This document shows positions 24,093 through 32,237 of a DNA stretch of 64,000 nucleotides, piece after piece (within the stretch, counting starts at the first letter, position 1; every line of letters begins with the position of its first letter). This stretch comes from Streptomyces flaveus (GTDB taxonomy: Bacteria; Actinomycetota; Actinomycetes; Streptomycetales; Streptomycetaceae). Location: assembly GCF_014647675.1 (NCBI RefSeq), contig NZ_BMPQ01000007.1, positions 201,249-265,248 on the forward strand. The letters are read 5' to 3'. The translations under genes were made by a program, and so were the position numbers. Below the pieces are notes generated by a model. The model was not told the DNA's origin, did not search any database, and worked only from the letters and a program-made list of their open reading frames with translations.

Positions 24093-25157
24093 TCAGCTCG
24101 CCGGCGGCAGTTCGCCCGAGCCGCGGGTGATCAGTCTGGTCGGGAGTTCGATGCGCTCCGGGAGGGCGAGTGTGCCGTCGAGCCGGCGGAAAAGACGGTC
24201 GGCGGCGGTGCGGCCGAGCTGGGCGGCGTCCTGGGCGACGACGGTGACGCCGGGCTGGAGGAGATCGGCGAGTTCGATGTCGTCGAAACCGACGAGGGCG
24301 ACAGGCCGGGAGCGTTCGGCGAGGACGCGGACGACGGTGACCGTGACGCGGTTGTTGCCCGTGAAGATCGCGGTGACGGGAGAGGGCCCCGACAGCATGG
24401 CCTCGGCGGCCCGGCGGACCCGCTGCGGATCGGTGACGCCCAGGGAGGTCCAGGCCTCCTCGACCGGGACGCCCGCGGCCTCCATGGCGGTGCGATAGCC
24501 GCGCAGCCGCTCGGCGGCGGTGTGGATGCGGGGCATGTCGCCGATGAAGCCGATTCGGCGATGCCCGTGGGCGATGAGATGGGCGACGCCGTCGCGCGCA
24601 CCGCCGAAGTTGTCGGACAGGACGACGTCCGCGTCGATCTGACCGGCGGGGCGGTCCACGAAGACCGTGGCGACGCCCGCCTTTATCTCCGGTTCCAGAT
24701 AGCGGTGGTCGTCACCGGCCGGGATGACGACGAGCCCGTCCACGCGGCGCGCGCACAGCGCCAGGACCAGTTCCTGCTCGCGGTCCGGGTCCTCGGCGCT
24801 GGAGCCGTTGATCAGCAGGGCGCCGTGCGCGCGGGCCACTTCCTCGACCGCGCGGCTGAGTGGGCCGTAGAAGGGGTCGGAAAGATCCTCCAGGACCAGG
24901 CCGATGCTCGCGGTGCGCCCCTTGCGGAGCACCCGCGCGCTGTCGTTGCGGCGGAAGCCCAGTGCGTCGATCGCCTCCTGCACCCGGCGCTCGGTGTCCG
25001 GGGTGACCCCCGGCTCACCGTTGACTACGCGCGACACCGTCTTGAGGCCGACTCCGGCACGTGCCGCGACGTCTTTCATGGTCGGACGATTGCCATAGCG
25101 GTTGTCGGGTCGGCGGGCGGTCTCGGCCACGATGCGCTGTCCTGTCCTGTTGTCCAC
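24093..25157 (-). CDS. LacI-family transcriptional repressor
   Basis: Complete LacI/GalR regulator (354 aa). Seen: the DNA-binding domain MKDVAARAGVGLKTVSRVVN (residues 27-46), the hinge RVLRKGRTASIGLVL and the effector domain ending PTRLITRGSG. GTG 25157 gives a 26-residue N-terminal extension before the helix-turn-helix; TTG 25184 or ATG 25079 are alternatives. It is divergent from a ROK-type sugar kinase, and a palindrome of LacI type lies between them (25236-25247), so it likely represses both genes. Confidence 0.92.
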   Translation of the reverse strand: MDNRTGQRIVAETARRPDNRYGNRPTMKDVAARAGVGLKTVSRVVNGEPGVTPDTERRVQEAIDALGFRRNDSARVLRKGRTASIGLVLEDLSDPFYGPLSRAVEEVARAHGALLINGSSAEDPDREQELVLALCARRVDGLVVIPAGDDHRYLEPEIKAGVATVFVDRPAGQIDADVVLSDNFGGARDGVAHLIAHGHRRIGFIGDMPRIHTAAERLRGYRTAMEAAGVPVEEAWTSLGVTDPQRVRRAAEAMLSGPSPVTAIFTGNNRVTVTVVRVLAERSRPVALVGFDDIELADLLQPGVTVVAQDAAQLGRTAADRLFRRLDGTLALPERIELPTRLITRGSGELPPAS

Positions 25158-25177
25158 GGGATGCGTTGGTCCTGATG

Positions 25178-25205
25178 TGCTCAATACATGCTCAACACGT
25201 GCTCA
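25178..25205. repeat. Three TGCTCA direct repeats at 11-bp spacing
   Basis: TGCTCA occurs at 25178, 25189 and 25200, exactly one helical turn apart, directly upstream of the lacI-type gene. The regular phasing suggests a regulator that binds one face of the DNA. Confidence 0.55.
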
Positions 25206-25235
25206 TTGCGGATGTGGCGTCGAGCATAGGGCCTG

Positions 25236-25247
25236 GACAACGTTGTC
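25236..25247. promoter_or_regulatory. LacI-type operator palindrome GACAACGTTGTC
   Basis: Perfect 12-bp palindrome with the central CG and flanking AA/TT typical of LacI-family operators. It lies in the divergent gap between the repressor and the ROK kinase and is the most likely autoregulatory operator. Confidence 0.65.
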
Positions 25248-25444
25248 AGATGCGGGAGACACTATCCCCCGCAATCTCCGGCCTGCCCTGCTACGGGACC
25301 AGTCGTGCTGCCTGACTTCAAGGCCAGTCCTGCTGCCTGTTTCGTCCGGCCGGTGGGCCGGGGGGCATCCCTGGTAAGACTGCGGGGGCGCCGCCGCCGC
25401 GGGCCGCCGCAGGAAAGACACCGCACCGGGAGACTCAGACACAG

Positions 25445-26407
25445 ATGCACACCGACCTCGTGGCCGCGCTCGACATCGGCGGCACCAAGATCGCCGGAGC
25501 GCTGGTGGACGGCCATGGCCGGATCCTCCTGCACACGCAGCGCGCCACGCCCGCGCAGGAGGACGGCGACACCATCATGCGAGCCGTCGAGGCCGTGCTC
25601 GGCGAGCTGACCGGCTCGCCGCTGTGGAGCCGCGCCACCGCCCTCGGCATCGGCAGCGCGGGCCCGGTGGACGCCTCGACGGGCACGGTGAGCCCCGTGA
25701 ACATCCCGGGCTGGCGCGACTACCCGCTGGTCGAGCGGGTCAGCGCCGCCACCGAAGGGCTTCCCGTGGAGCTGATCGGCGACGGCGTGGCGATCACGGC
25801 CGCCGAACACTGGCAGGGCGCGGCCCGCGGGCACGACAACGCGCTGTGCATGGTCGTCTCCACGGGCGTCGGCGGCGGTCTGGTCCTGGGCGGCCGGCTG
25901 CATCCGGGGCCCACGGGCAACGCCGGCCACATCGGTCACATCAGCGTGGACCTCGACGGCGACCTCTGCCCGTGCGGGTCCCGCGGCTGCGTCGAGCGCA
26001 TCGCCAGCGGGCCGAACATCGCCCGCCGCGCCATCGAGGGCGGCTGGCAGCCCGGCCCCGACGGCGACACCTCGGCCGCCGCGGTGGCCGCCGCCGCCCG
26101 CGCGGGCGACTCCGTCGCTCTGGCGTCCTTCGAGCGCGCCGCCCAGGCCCTGGCCGCAGGCATCGCCGCGACGGCGACCCTGGTGGAGATCGACATCGCG
26201 GTGATCGGCGGGGGAGTGGGCAAGGCGGGCGACCTCCTGTTCACGCCCCTGCGCGCCGCCCTGCGCGACTACGCGACGCTGTCGTTCGTCCAGCGACTCA
26301 CCGTGGCGCCCGCCCAGATGGGGACGGACGCGGGGCTGGTCGGCGCGGCGGCGGCAGCGCTCAGCAGGCAGTCGAGCGCGACGACGGCGGCGGGGGTGGG
26401 AGGCTGA
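25445..26407 (+). CDS. ROK-family sugar kinase (glucokinase-like)
   Basis: ROK kinase (320 aa) without the N-terminal helix-turn-helix of ROK repressors, so it is an enzyme that phosphorylates glucose or a related hexose or amino sugar with ATP. Seen: ALDIGGTKIAGALVD phosphate loop (residues 8-22), VSTGVGGGLVLGGRL, GHIGHISVDLDGDLCPCGSR and GCVE, i.e. the ROK zinc motif with CxCGxxGC. Divergent from a LacI repressor; probably induced together with uptake of its sugar (inference). Confidence 0.92.
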   Translation: MHTDLVAALDIGGTKIAGALVDGHGRILLHTQRATPAQEDGDTIMRAVEAVLGELTGSPLWSRATALGIGSAGPVDASTGTVSPVNIPGWRDYPLVERVSAATEGLPVELIGDGVAITAAEHWQGAARGHDNALCMVVSTGVGGGLVLGGRLHPGPTGNAGHIGHISVDLDGDLCPCGSRGCVERIASGPNIARRAIEGGWQPGPDGDTSAAAVAAAARAGDSVALASFERAAQALAAGIAATATLVEIDIAVIGGGVGKAGDLLFTPLRAALRDYATLSFVQRLTVAPAQMGTDAGLVGAAAAALSRQSSATTAAGVGG

Positions 26408-26443
26408 CCGTGACTCATGCCGGGTTTCGCAGTTGAGTCGGGC

Positions 26444-26644
26444 ATGAAGAAGCGAAGCATGCTCGCCGTCGCGTCCCTCGCCGCCGGATTCGTCGTGGCT
26501 GCGGTCACCCCGTCCCACTCACTCGAAGGCGACGCCCTCGGCAAGCTCGACGTACAGGACACGATCGGCACGCTGGACAAGACGGTCAGCGACGGCAAGG
26601 CGGCCGTCAAACCCGTGGTCGAGAACACGCAGCGGAAGGGCTGA
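26444..26644 (+). CDS. Small secreted protein, hypothetical
   Basis: A 66-aa protein starting MKKRSMLAVASLAAGFVVAA, a clear Sec-type signal peptide with a likely cut after about residue 26 (SHS), leaving a roughly 40-residue acidic-then-basic mature peptide (DVQDTIGTLDKTVSDGKAAV). Similar small secreted peptides are common in Streptomyces and have no known function. An in-frame ATG at 26417 would spoil the signal peptide. Transcription probably ends at the hairpin 26713-26739. Confidence 0.6.
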   Translation: MKKRSMLAVASLAAGFVVAAVTPSHSLEGDALGKLDVQDTIGTLDKTVSDGKAAVKPVVENTQRKG

Positions 26645-26712
26645 CCGAACTTCGGCCCCGCGGGGCTGTATCTCGACATCTCGACATACCCACGTCCCGA
26701 CGTCCCGACAAG

Positions 26713-26739
26713 AAGCCCGGCCCGCCCACGGCCGGGCTT
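26713..26739 (+). terminator. Hairpin terminator
   Basis: Perfect 10-bp stem AAGCCCGGCC / GGCCGGGCTT with a 7-nt loop, followed by T-rich TCGC. Downstream of the small secreted protein gene. Confidence 0.75.
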
Positions 26740-26876
26740 TCGCATGTGTACGACCCTTTGTCCGCCCGTGTGTCCGGCTCCTGTCTCCGGGGCGGCGGAA
26801 GGCGCCCTCATCAGGACCTGGTTTCCGTGGCAAGGTGGAGGGCAAGCCTCAGGGGGTCAACAGAAGAGGGGGAACC

Positions 26877-27920
26877 GTGACCGTCGTTTGGATCAACGGC
26901 GCGTTCGGTGCGGGGAAGACCACCACCGCACGGGAACTGATCGACCTGATCCCGAACAGCACACTCTTCGACCCCGAGCTCGTCGGAGCCGGGCTGACGC
27001 ATCTGCTGCCGCCCAAGCACCTCGCCGAGGTCGGCGACTTCCAGGACCTGCCGATCTGGCGTCGGCTCGTGGTCGACACCGCGGCCGCGCTGCTCGCCGA
27101 ACTCGGCGGCGTCCTGGTGATTCCCATGACCCTGCTCCGCCAGGACTACCGCGACGAGATCTTCGGCGGGCTCGCCTCCCGCAGGATTCCGGTACGGCAT
27201 GTGCTCCTCGCCCCGGCGGAAACGATCCTGCGGGAACGAATAGCCGGCCGGGAGGTGCCACCCGACCTCCCCGACGGGGAGATACGGGTGCGCCAGTGGT
27301 CGTACGACCACATCGAGCCCTACCGCGCCGCCCTGGCCGGCTGGCTCACCGTCGACGCCCACCTCGTGGACACCAGCGCGCTCACCCCGTACGAGTCCGC
27401 GGAGCGCATCGCCGACGCCGTGCGCACCGGCGCCGTCCCCGTCTGCGACATCGTGCAGACTCCGGAGCCCACCGCGGAGACCGTCGCCGCGGGGGTGCTC
27501 CTCTTCGACGAGCAGAATCGCGTACTCCTCGTCGACCCCACGTACAAGGCCGGCTGGGAGTTCCCCGGCGGTGTCGTCGAACGGGGCGAGGCCCCCGCGC
27601 GCGCCGGCATCCGCGAGGTCGCCGAGGAGACCGGCATCCAACTCGACGACGTACCACGCCTGTTGGTCGTCGACTGGGAACCGCCCGCGCCGCCCGGCTA
27701 CGGCGGACTGCGCCTCCTCTTCGACGGCGGACGGCTCGACGGCGCCGAGGCCCGGCGGATGCTGCTGCCGGGCCCCGAACTGCGCGGCTGGCGCTTCGCC
27801 AGCGAGGAGGAGGCCGCCACCCTGCTGCCGCCGGTCCGCTACGAGCGCCTGCGCTGGGCGTTGCGCGCACGGGAACAGGGGGCGGCGCTCTATCTGGAGG
27901 CCGGCGTGCCCGTGGGATAG
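26877..27920 (+). CDS. P-loop kinase - NUDIX hydrolase fusion
   Basis: Two-domain protein (347 aa). Residues 1-170: AAA-type P-loop NTPase/kinase with Walker A INGAFGAGKTTTARE near residue 5, of the kind that phosphorylates small molecules (chloramphenicol phosphotransferase/adenylate-kinase-like). Residues 205-340: NUDIX domain with the complete box GGVVERGEAPARAGIREVAE followed by ETGI. The NUDIX half would cleave a nucleoside-diphosphate-linked compound. GTG 26877 has AGGGGG 5 nt upstream. The fusion suggests the two activities act on the same nucleotide or cofactor (inference). Confidence 0.87.
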   Translation: MTVVWINGAFGAGKTTTARELIDLIPNSTLFDPELVGAGLTHLLPPKHLAEVGDFQDLPIWRRLVVDTAAALLAELGGVLVIPMTLLRQDYRDEIFGGLASRRIPVRHVLLAPAETILRERIAGREVPPDLPDGEIRVRQWSYDHIEPYRAALAGWLTVDAHLVDTSALTPYESAERIADAVRTGAVPVCDIVQTPEPTAETVAAGVLLFDEQNRVLLVDPTYKAGWEFPGGVVERGEAPARAGIREVAEETGIQLDDVPRLLVVDWEPPAPPGYGGLRLLFDGGRLDGAEARRMLLPGPELRGWRFASEEEAATLLPPVRYERLRWALRAREQGAALYLEAGVPVG

Positions 27921-27947
27921 GCCCTCAGTCAGAGCCCGCGAACTCGC

Positions 27948-29303
27948 TCAGCCCGCCGCGTAGTTGCGCAGGAAAAGCGCCTCGGCGACCGAAAGGCGTT
28001 CCAACTCCTCAGGAGACACGCTCTCGTTCACCGCGTGAATCTGCGCCTCCGGCTCGCTCAGGCCGATCAGGAGGATCTCCGCGCGCGGGTAGAGGGACGC
28101 GAGGGTGTTGCACAGCGGGATGGAGCCACCCTGCCCGGCGTACTGCATCTCCTCCCCGTCGTACGCGACGCGCATCGCCTCGGCCATCGCCGCGTACGCC
28201 GGGCTGGAGGTGTCGGCGCGGAACGGCTGGCCCTGGCCGCTGAGCTCGGTGCTCACCCGTGCGCCCCACGGCGTGTGCGCCTCGAGGTGGGCCTGGAGCA
28301 GCTTGGTCGCCTCGGTCGCGTCCACGCCCGGCGGCACCCGCAGGCTGACCAGGGCGCGGGCGCTCGCCTGCACGGACGGGGTGGCGCCGATCACCGGCGG
28401 GCAGTCGATGCCGAGCACGGTCACGGCAGGACGCGCCCAGATACGGTCGGCGACCGTGCCGGAGCCGATCAGCTCCACACCGTCGAGCACCTTGGCGTCC
28501 TCGCGGAACTGGCCTTCCTCGTACTGCAGTCCGGCCCAGCGCGCTTCGCCCGTCAGCCCGTCGACCGTCGTCGAACCGTCCTCGGCGCGCAGCGAGTCCA
28601 GTACCCGGATCAGCGCGGCCAGCGCGTCGGGTGCCGCGCCACCGAACTGCCCCGAGTGCAGATTGCCGCCGAGGGTGTCGATCCGGACGCGTACGGCGGT
28701 CATGCCGCGCAGCGCCGTGGTGACCGTCGGCACGCCGACCCGGAAGTTGCCGGAGTCACCGATGACGATCGTGTCGGCGGTGAGGAGATCCGGGTGTTCC
28801 TCGGCGTACCGCTCCAGACCGCCCGTGCCCTGTTCCTCCGAACCCTCCGCGATCACCTTGACGTTGACCGGGACACCGCCGTTCGCCTTGAGTGCGCGCA
28901 GGGCGAGAAGGTGCATGATGACGCCGCCCTTGCAGTCGGCGGCGCCCCGCCCGTACCAGCGGCCGTCGCGCTCCGTCAGCTCGAACGGCGGTGTCACCCA
29001 CCCCGTTTCGTCGAGCGGCGGCTGCACGTCGTAGTGCGCGTACAGCAGCACGGTCTTCGCGCCCTCGGGGCCGGGCAGGAAGCCGTACACCGACTGTGTG
29101 CCGTCCGGGGTGTCGAGCAGTGCCACGTCCTGGAAGCCCTCGGTGCGCAGCGCCTGGGCCACCCAGTTCGCGGCGCCCTCGCTCTCGCTGCGGGGGAACT
29201 GGCCGAAGTCCGCCACCGACTTGAAGGCCACCAGCTCGGTGAGCTCCGCCTTCGCCCTGGGCATCAGCGAGGCAACGGTCTCGGCGACCGGGTTCGACGA
29301 CAT
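27948..29303 (-). CDS. M20-family dipeptidase
   Basis: Zinc peptidase of the M20/M25/M40 family (451 aa). Seen: YAHYDVQPP (first metal His-x-Asp, near residue 86), GRGAADCKGGVIMHL (second metal Asp), EGSEEQGTGGLE (catalytic Glu pair), a dimerisation lid domain with LHSGQFGGAAPD, and a C-terminal His. It probably acts as a cytosolic di- or tripeptidase, as in the dipeptidase PepV/CNDP-like group. ATG 29303 has GAGGAG 8 nt upstream. Confidence 0.92.
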   Translation of the reverse strand: MSSNPVAETVASLMPRAKAELTELVAFKSVADFGQFPRSESEGAANWVAQALRTEGFQDVALLDTPDGTQSVYGFLPGPEGAKTVLLYAHYDVQPPLDETGWVTPPFELTERDGRWYGRGAADCKGGVIMHLLALRALKANGGVPVNVKVIAEGSEEQGTGGLERYAEEHPDLLTADTIVIGDSGNFRVGVPTVTTALRGMTAVRVRIDTLGGNLHSGQFGGAAPDALAALIRVLDSLRAEDGSTTVDGLTGEARWAGLQYEEGQFREDAKVLDGVELIGSGTVADRIWARPAVTVLGIDCPPVIGATPSVQASARALVSLRVPPGVDATEATKLLQAHLEAHTPWGARVSTELSGQGQPFRADTSSPAYAAMAEAMRVAYDGEEMQYAGQGGSIPLCNTLASLYPRAEILLIGLSEPEAQIHAVNESVSPEELERLSVAEALFLRNYAAG

Positions 29304-29504
29304 GGGCACGCTCCTCATAGGTGCGACGTTGTACGGATGGGTACGTGTGGGATGCACGCGCGTACGGGTGCGCGTCGCGCATACGCTGCCGATACTCCCA
29401 CAGCGGTCTTCGGCTGGGGGGTGATCCAAACGGCACCCCCTGGGCCCGCCGTAGGATGCGGGGGGCAGGAGCGGCAGGCGGCTGGATCGGAGCGGCAGAC
29501 CATC

Positions 29505-30707
29505 GTGAGCAGCGAGAACTCTTCGGGCGACGCACAGCGGGTATGGGACGTCGTCGTGGTCGGTGCGGGGCCCGCGGGTGCCTCGGCGGCTTATGCGGCA
29601 GCGGTCGCGGGGCGCCGTGTCCTGGTGCTGGAGAAGGCGGAGTTGCCCCGCTACAAGACATGCGGCGGCGGCATCATCGGTCCCTCGCGCGACGCTCTGC
29701 CGCCGGGCTTCGAGTTGCCGCTGCGGGACCGGGTGCACGCGGTCACGTTCTCGCTGGACGGCAGGTTCACCCGCACCCGCCGCTCCAGGCAGATGCTCTT
29801 CGGGCTCGTCAACCGGTCCGAGTTCGACCAGCGGCTCGTCGAGCACGCGCAGAAGGCGGGTGCCGAACTGCGCACCGGTGTCACGGTCACGCGCGTGGAA
29901 CAGCACGGCTCCGCCGTACCGGACCGGCGCACCGTGGCCGTCGTACTGCAGGACGGCGAGACCGTGTTGGCGCGCGCCGTGGTCGGCGCGGACGGCAGCG
30001 CCAGCCGGATAGGGGCCCACGTTGGAGTGAAGCTCGACCAGGTCGACCTCGGCCTGGAGGCGGAGATCCCCGTCCCGGAGACCGTCGCCGAGGACTGGAA
30101 GGGGCGCGTCCTCATCGACTGGGGTCCCATGCCCGGCAGTTACGGATGGGTCTTCCCCAAGGGCGACACCCTCACCGTCGGCGTGATCTCGGCCCGCGGT
30201 GAAGGGGCCGCCACCAAGCGGTACTTGGAGGACTTCATCGCCCGGCTCGGGCTCGCCGGCTTCGAACCGAGCATCTCGTCCGGGCACCTGACGCGCTGCC
30301 GCGCCGACGACTCGCCGCTCTCGCGCGGGCGGGTGCTGGTGTGCGGGGACGCGGCGGGGCTGCTCGAGCCGTGGACCCGCGAGGGCATCTCGTTCGCGCT
30401 CCGGTCGGGGCGGCTCGCGGGGGAGTGGGCGGTACGGATCGCCGAGGCGAACGACGCCGTGGACACCCGACGCCAAGCCCTGAACTACGCCTTCGCCATC
30501 AAGGCGGGCCTGGGCGTCGAGATGAGCGTGGGAAAGAGCCTGTTCCTGGTCTTCGCACGCCGGCCCGGTATGTTCCACGCGGCGCTCACGGGTTTTCGGC
30601 CCGCCTGGAAGGCGTTCACGGGGATCACCCGCGGGAGGACCTCCCTGGGCGAGATCGTCCGTACGCATCCCCTGGCCGGGCGCGCCCTGAGCTCGCTCGA
30701 CCGCTGA
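29505..30707 (+). CDS. Geranylgeranyl reductase-family FAD oxidoreductase
   Basis: FAD-dependent oxidoreductase (400 aa). Seen: dinucleotide-binding VVVVGAGPAGASAAYAAAVA (residues 13-32), LPRYKTCGGGI (the family's PxxKxCGG signature) and GDAAGLLEPWTREGISFALR (second FAD motif). The group hydrogenates isoprenoid chains of lipids or menaquinone. GTG 29505 is chosen; the ribosome site is weak. It shares a divergent promoter region with the M20 dipeptidase. Confidence 0.88.
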   Translation: MSSENSSGDAQRVWDVVVVGAGPAGASAAYAAAVAGRRVLVLEKAELPRYKTCGGGIIGPSRDALPPGFELPLRDRVHAVTFSLDGRFTRTRRSRQMLFGLVNRSEFDQRLVEHAQKAGAELRTGVTVTRVEQHGSAVPDRRTVAVVLQDGETVLARAVVGADGSASRIGAHVGVKLDQVDLGLEAEIPVPETVAEDWKGRVLIDWGPMPGSYGWVFPKGDTLTVGVISARGEGAATKRYLEDFIARLGLAGFEPSISSGHLTRCRADDSPLSRGRVLVCGDAAGLLEPWTREGISFALRSGRLAGEWAVRIAEANDAVDTRRQALNYAFAIKAGLGVEMSVGKSLFLVFARRPGMFHAALTGFRPAWKAFTGITRGRTSLGEIVRTHPLAGRALSSLDR

Positions 30708-30724
30708 CGCGTAGGGGGCGTGGT

Positions 30725-31174
30725 TCAGGCCTTGACGGTGATCCGGAAGACGGGGTGGTTGTGCGCCGCGGCGAGCAGCTCCTCGTCGCTGGACTTGGCC
30801 GTGACGTCACCGAAGAAACGGCCGACCTCCCAGCCCCACTTCTTGAGGTAGGTGCGCAGGACGACGGGCTTCTCCTCGTCGGGCAGCTCCACGGCCGTGA
30901 ACTCCTGTGTCTTACGGCCCACTTGGAGCTGCCCGCCGCCGGCCGCCCGCAGATTGCGCACCCACTCGGAGTGGCCGCGTGCCGAGACGAGGTACGGGCC
31001 GCCTTCGTAGGGGAGCGGGTTGACCGGCACGCGCCGCCACTCGCCGCTCTTGCGGCCGCGGACGGAGAGCTCGGCGTTGCCGACGAGGCTGAGGCCGCGG
31101 CGGGCGAGCCAGCCGATGAAGCGGTTCATGCCGGCCTCGAAGCCGCCGGGCTTGATGTAACGCTGCTGTGCCAT
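30725..31174 (-). CDS. Deazaflavin (F420)-dependent nitroreductase-like protein
   Basis: Ddn-like F420H2-dependent quinone/nitroreductase family protein (149 aa). Seen: LVGNAELSVRGRKSGEWRRV with the GRKSG F420-phosphate motif, VNPLPYEGGPYLVSARG, and WVRNLRAAGGGQLQVGRK near the middle, a diagnostic pattern. Divergent from a TetR gene across the 19-bp repeat array at 31203-31369, so it is the probable repressed target. Confidence 0.88.
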   Translation of the reverse strand: MAQQRYIKPGGFEAGMNRFIGWLARRGLSLVGNAELSVRGRKSGEWRRVPVNPLPYEGGPYLVSARGHSEWVRNLRAAGGGQLQVGRKTQEFTAVELPDEEKPVVLRTYLKKWGWEVGRFFGDVTAKSSDEELLAAAHNHPVFRITVKA

Positions 31175-31202
31175 CGCGGGACCCCCATTGGTGATGTCGG
31201 TT

Positions 31203-31369
31203 GCGAGAGCACTGCTCTCGCTTGAGAGCAGTGTGCACGAGATTGGTGATCCAAAGCAAGAGCAGTGCTCTCGAATGTGTGCACCGCTCTCCAGGGTGAG
31301 CGTTGTGCTGATGCGAGAGCGTCGATCCTGCTTCAGAGCACCGCTCACGTTTGTGTGCAGTGCTCCGAA
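31203..31369. repeat. Array of eight 19-bp dyad repeats (probable TetR operators)
   Basis: Units of 19 bp with dyad symmetry around consensus GAGAGCA-N-TGCTCTC are centred at 31212, 31231, then after a 15-bp spacer at 31265, 31284, 31303, 31322, 31341 and 31360. The best unit is GCGAGAGCACTGCTCTCGC (31203-31221, 9-bp perfect arms); 31256-31274 reads GCAAGAGCAGTGCTCTCGA. Units at 31303 and 31322 are the most degenerate. The array fills the gap between the divergent Ddn-like and tetR genes, so it is best read as a multi-site operator. Confidence 0.75.
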
Positions 31370-31389
31370 TTCATGGGACACTGCCTGGC

Positions 31390-32124
31390 ATGAGTACCGC
31401 CCGAGGGGCCCGCGCCCGAGCCAGGACCGAAGTCACCGCGGCCATCAAGGACGAAGCGCGCAGACAGCTCGCGAAGGAAGGCGCCGCCAAGCTCTCGTTG
31501 CGGGCGGTGGCCCGCGAACTCGGCATGGTCTCCTCCGCGTTGTACCGCTACTTCCCCAGCCGCGACGACCTGCTGACCGCCCTCATCATCGACGCCTACG
31601 ACTCGCTCGGCCAGACCGCGGAGGCCGCGCACGAGAAGGTCGCCGATGCCGGCCCGATCCGGCGCTGGGCAGTGGTGTGCGAGGCGGTGCGCGGCTGGGC
31701 GCTCGCGCATCCGCACGAGTACGCGCTGATCTACGGTTCGCCCGTGCCCGGATACGCTGCCCCCGACTCGACCGTGCCGGCGGCGTCCCGGGTCGCGCTG
31801 CTGCTCATCGAGATCGTCCGCGACGCGCACCGGGGCGTGGGCGTCGCCCTGCCACGCCTGCCCGCCGAGCTCAAGCCGGAGGCGCGGCGGTTGGGCCAGG
31901 ACCTCGCGCCGGATCTGCCGCCGGAGGTGGTGATGGCCTTCGCCGCCGCCTGGGCCCAGCTGTTCGGGCTGATCGGCTTCGAGGTGTTCGGCCAGTTCAA
32001 CCGCGTGGTGGAGGACCGCGAAGCCTTCTTCCGGCACGCCGTCGCCCAACTCGGCCATGGCGTGGGCCTGGTGTTCCCTCAGGACACCGGCACGGGAGGC
32101 GGCGGCAGCCGGTCGGGATCCTGA
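31390..32124 (+). CDS. TetR/AcrR-family transcriptional regulator
   Basis: TetR regulator (244 aa). Seen: N-terminal DNA-binding domain with GAAKLSLRAVARELGMVSSA and LYRYFPSRDDLLTALI (residues 38-70), followed by a C-terminal ligand domain of the WHG type (HEYALIYGSPVPGY). It starts 20 bp after the last 19-bp repeat and is probably both autoregulated and the repressor of the divergent Ddn-like gene (inference). The ligand is unknown. Confidence 0.92.
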   Translation: MSTARGARARARTEVTAAIKDEARRQLAKEGAAKLSLRAVARELGMVSSALYRYFPSRDDLLTALIIDAYDSLGQTAEAAHEKVADAGPIRRWAVVCEAVRGWALAHPHEYALIYGSPVPGYAAPDSTVPAASRVALLLIEIVRDAHRGVGVALPRLPAELKPEARRLGQDLAPDLPPEVVMAFAAAWAQLFGLIGFEVFGQFNRVVEDREAFFRHAVAQLGHGVGLVFPQDTGTGGGGSRSGS

Positions 32125-32161
32125 GGCAGGATCGGCGCGAGCAGCCGCGAACGGCGGAGGT

Positions 32162-32179
32162 GTACTTCCCCGGGAGTAC
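32162..32179. promoter_or_regulatory. Inverted repeat GTACTTCCC-CGGGAGTAC upstream of the kinase gene
   Basis: 18-bp imperfect palindrome (GTACT...AGTAC outer arms, CCC/GGG inner), 58 bp before the sensor-kinase start. A TAGCGT at 32225-32230 could be a -10. A LuxR-type response regulator could use the palindrome for autoregulation. Confidence 0.45.
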
Positions 32180-32237
32180 GTCTGATCACCACGCTCGGCG
32201 GACGCCCGGACCAGCCGTGGCGTCTAGCGTGGCTGGC

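Noticed and set aside
28035..29504. Upstream part of the open frame leading into the flavoprotein gene
   Set aside because: It lies opposite the M20 dipeptidase and lacks any recognisable domain; the real gene starts at GTG 29505.
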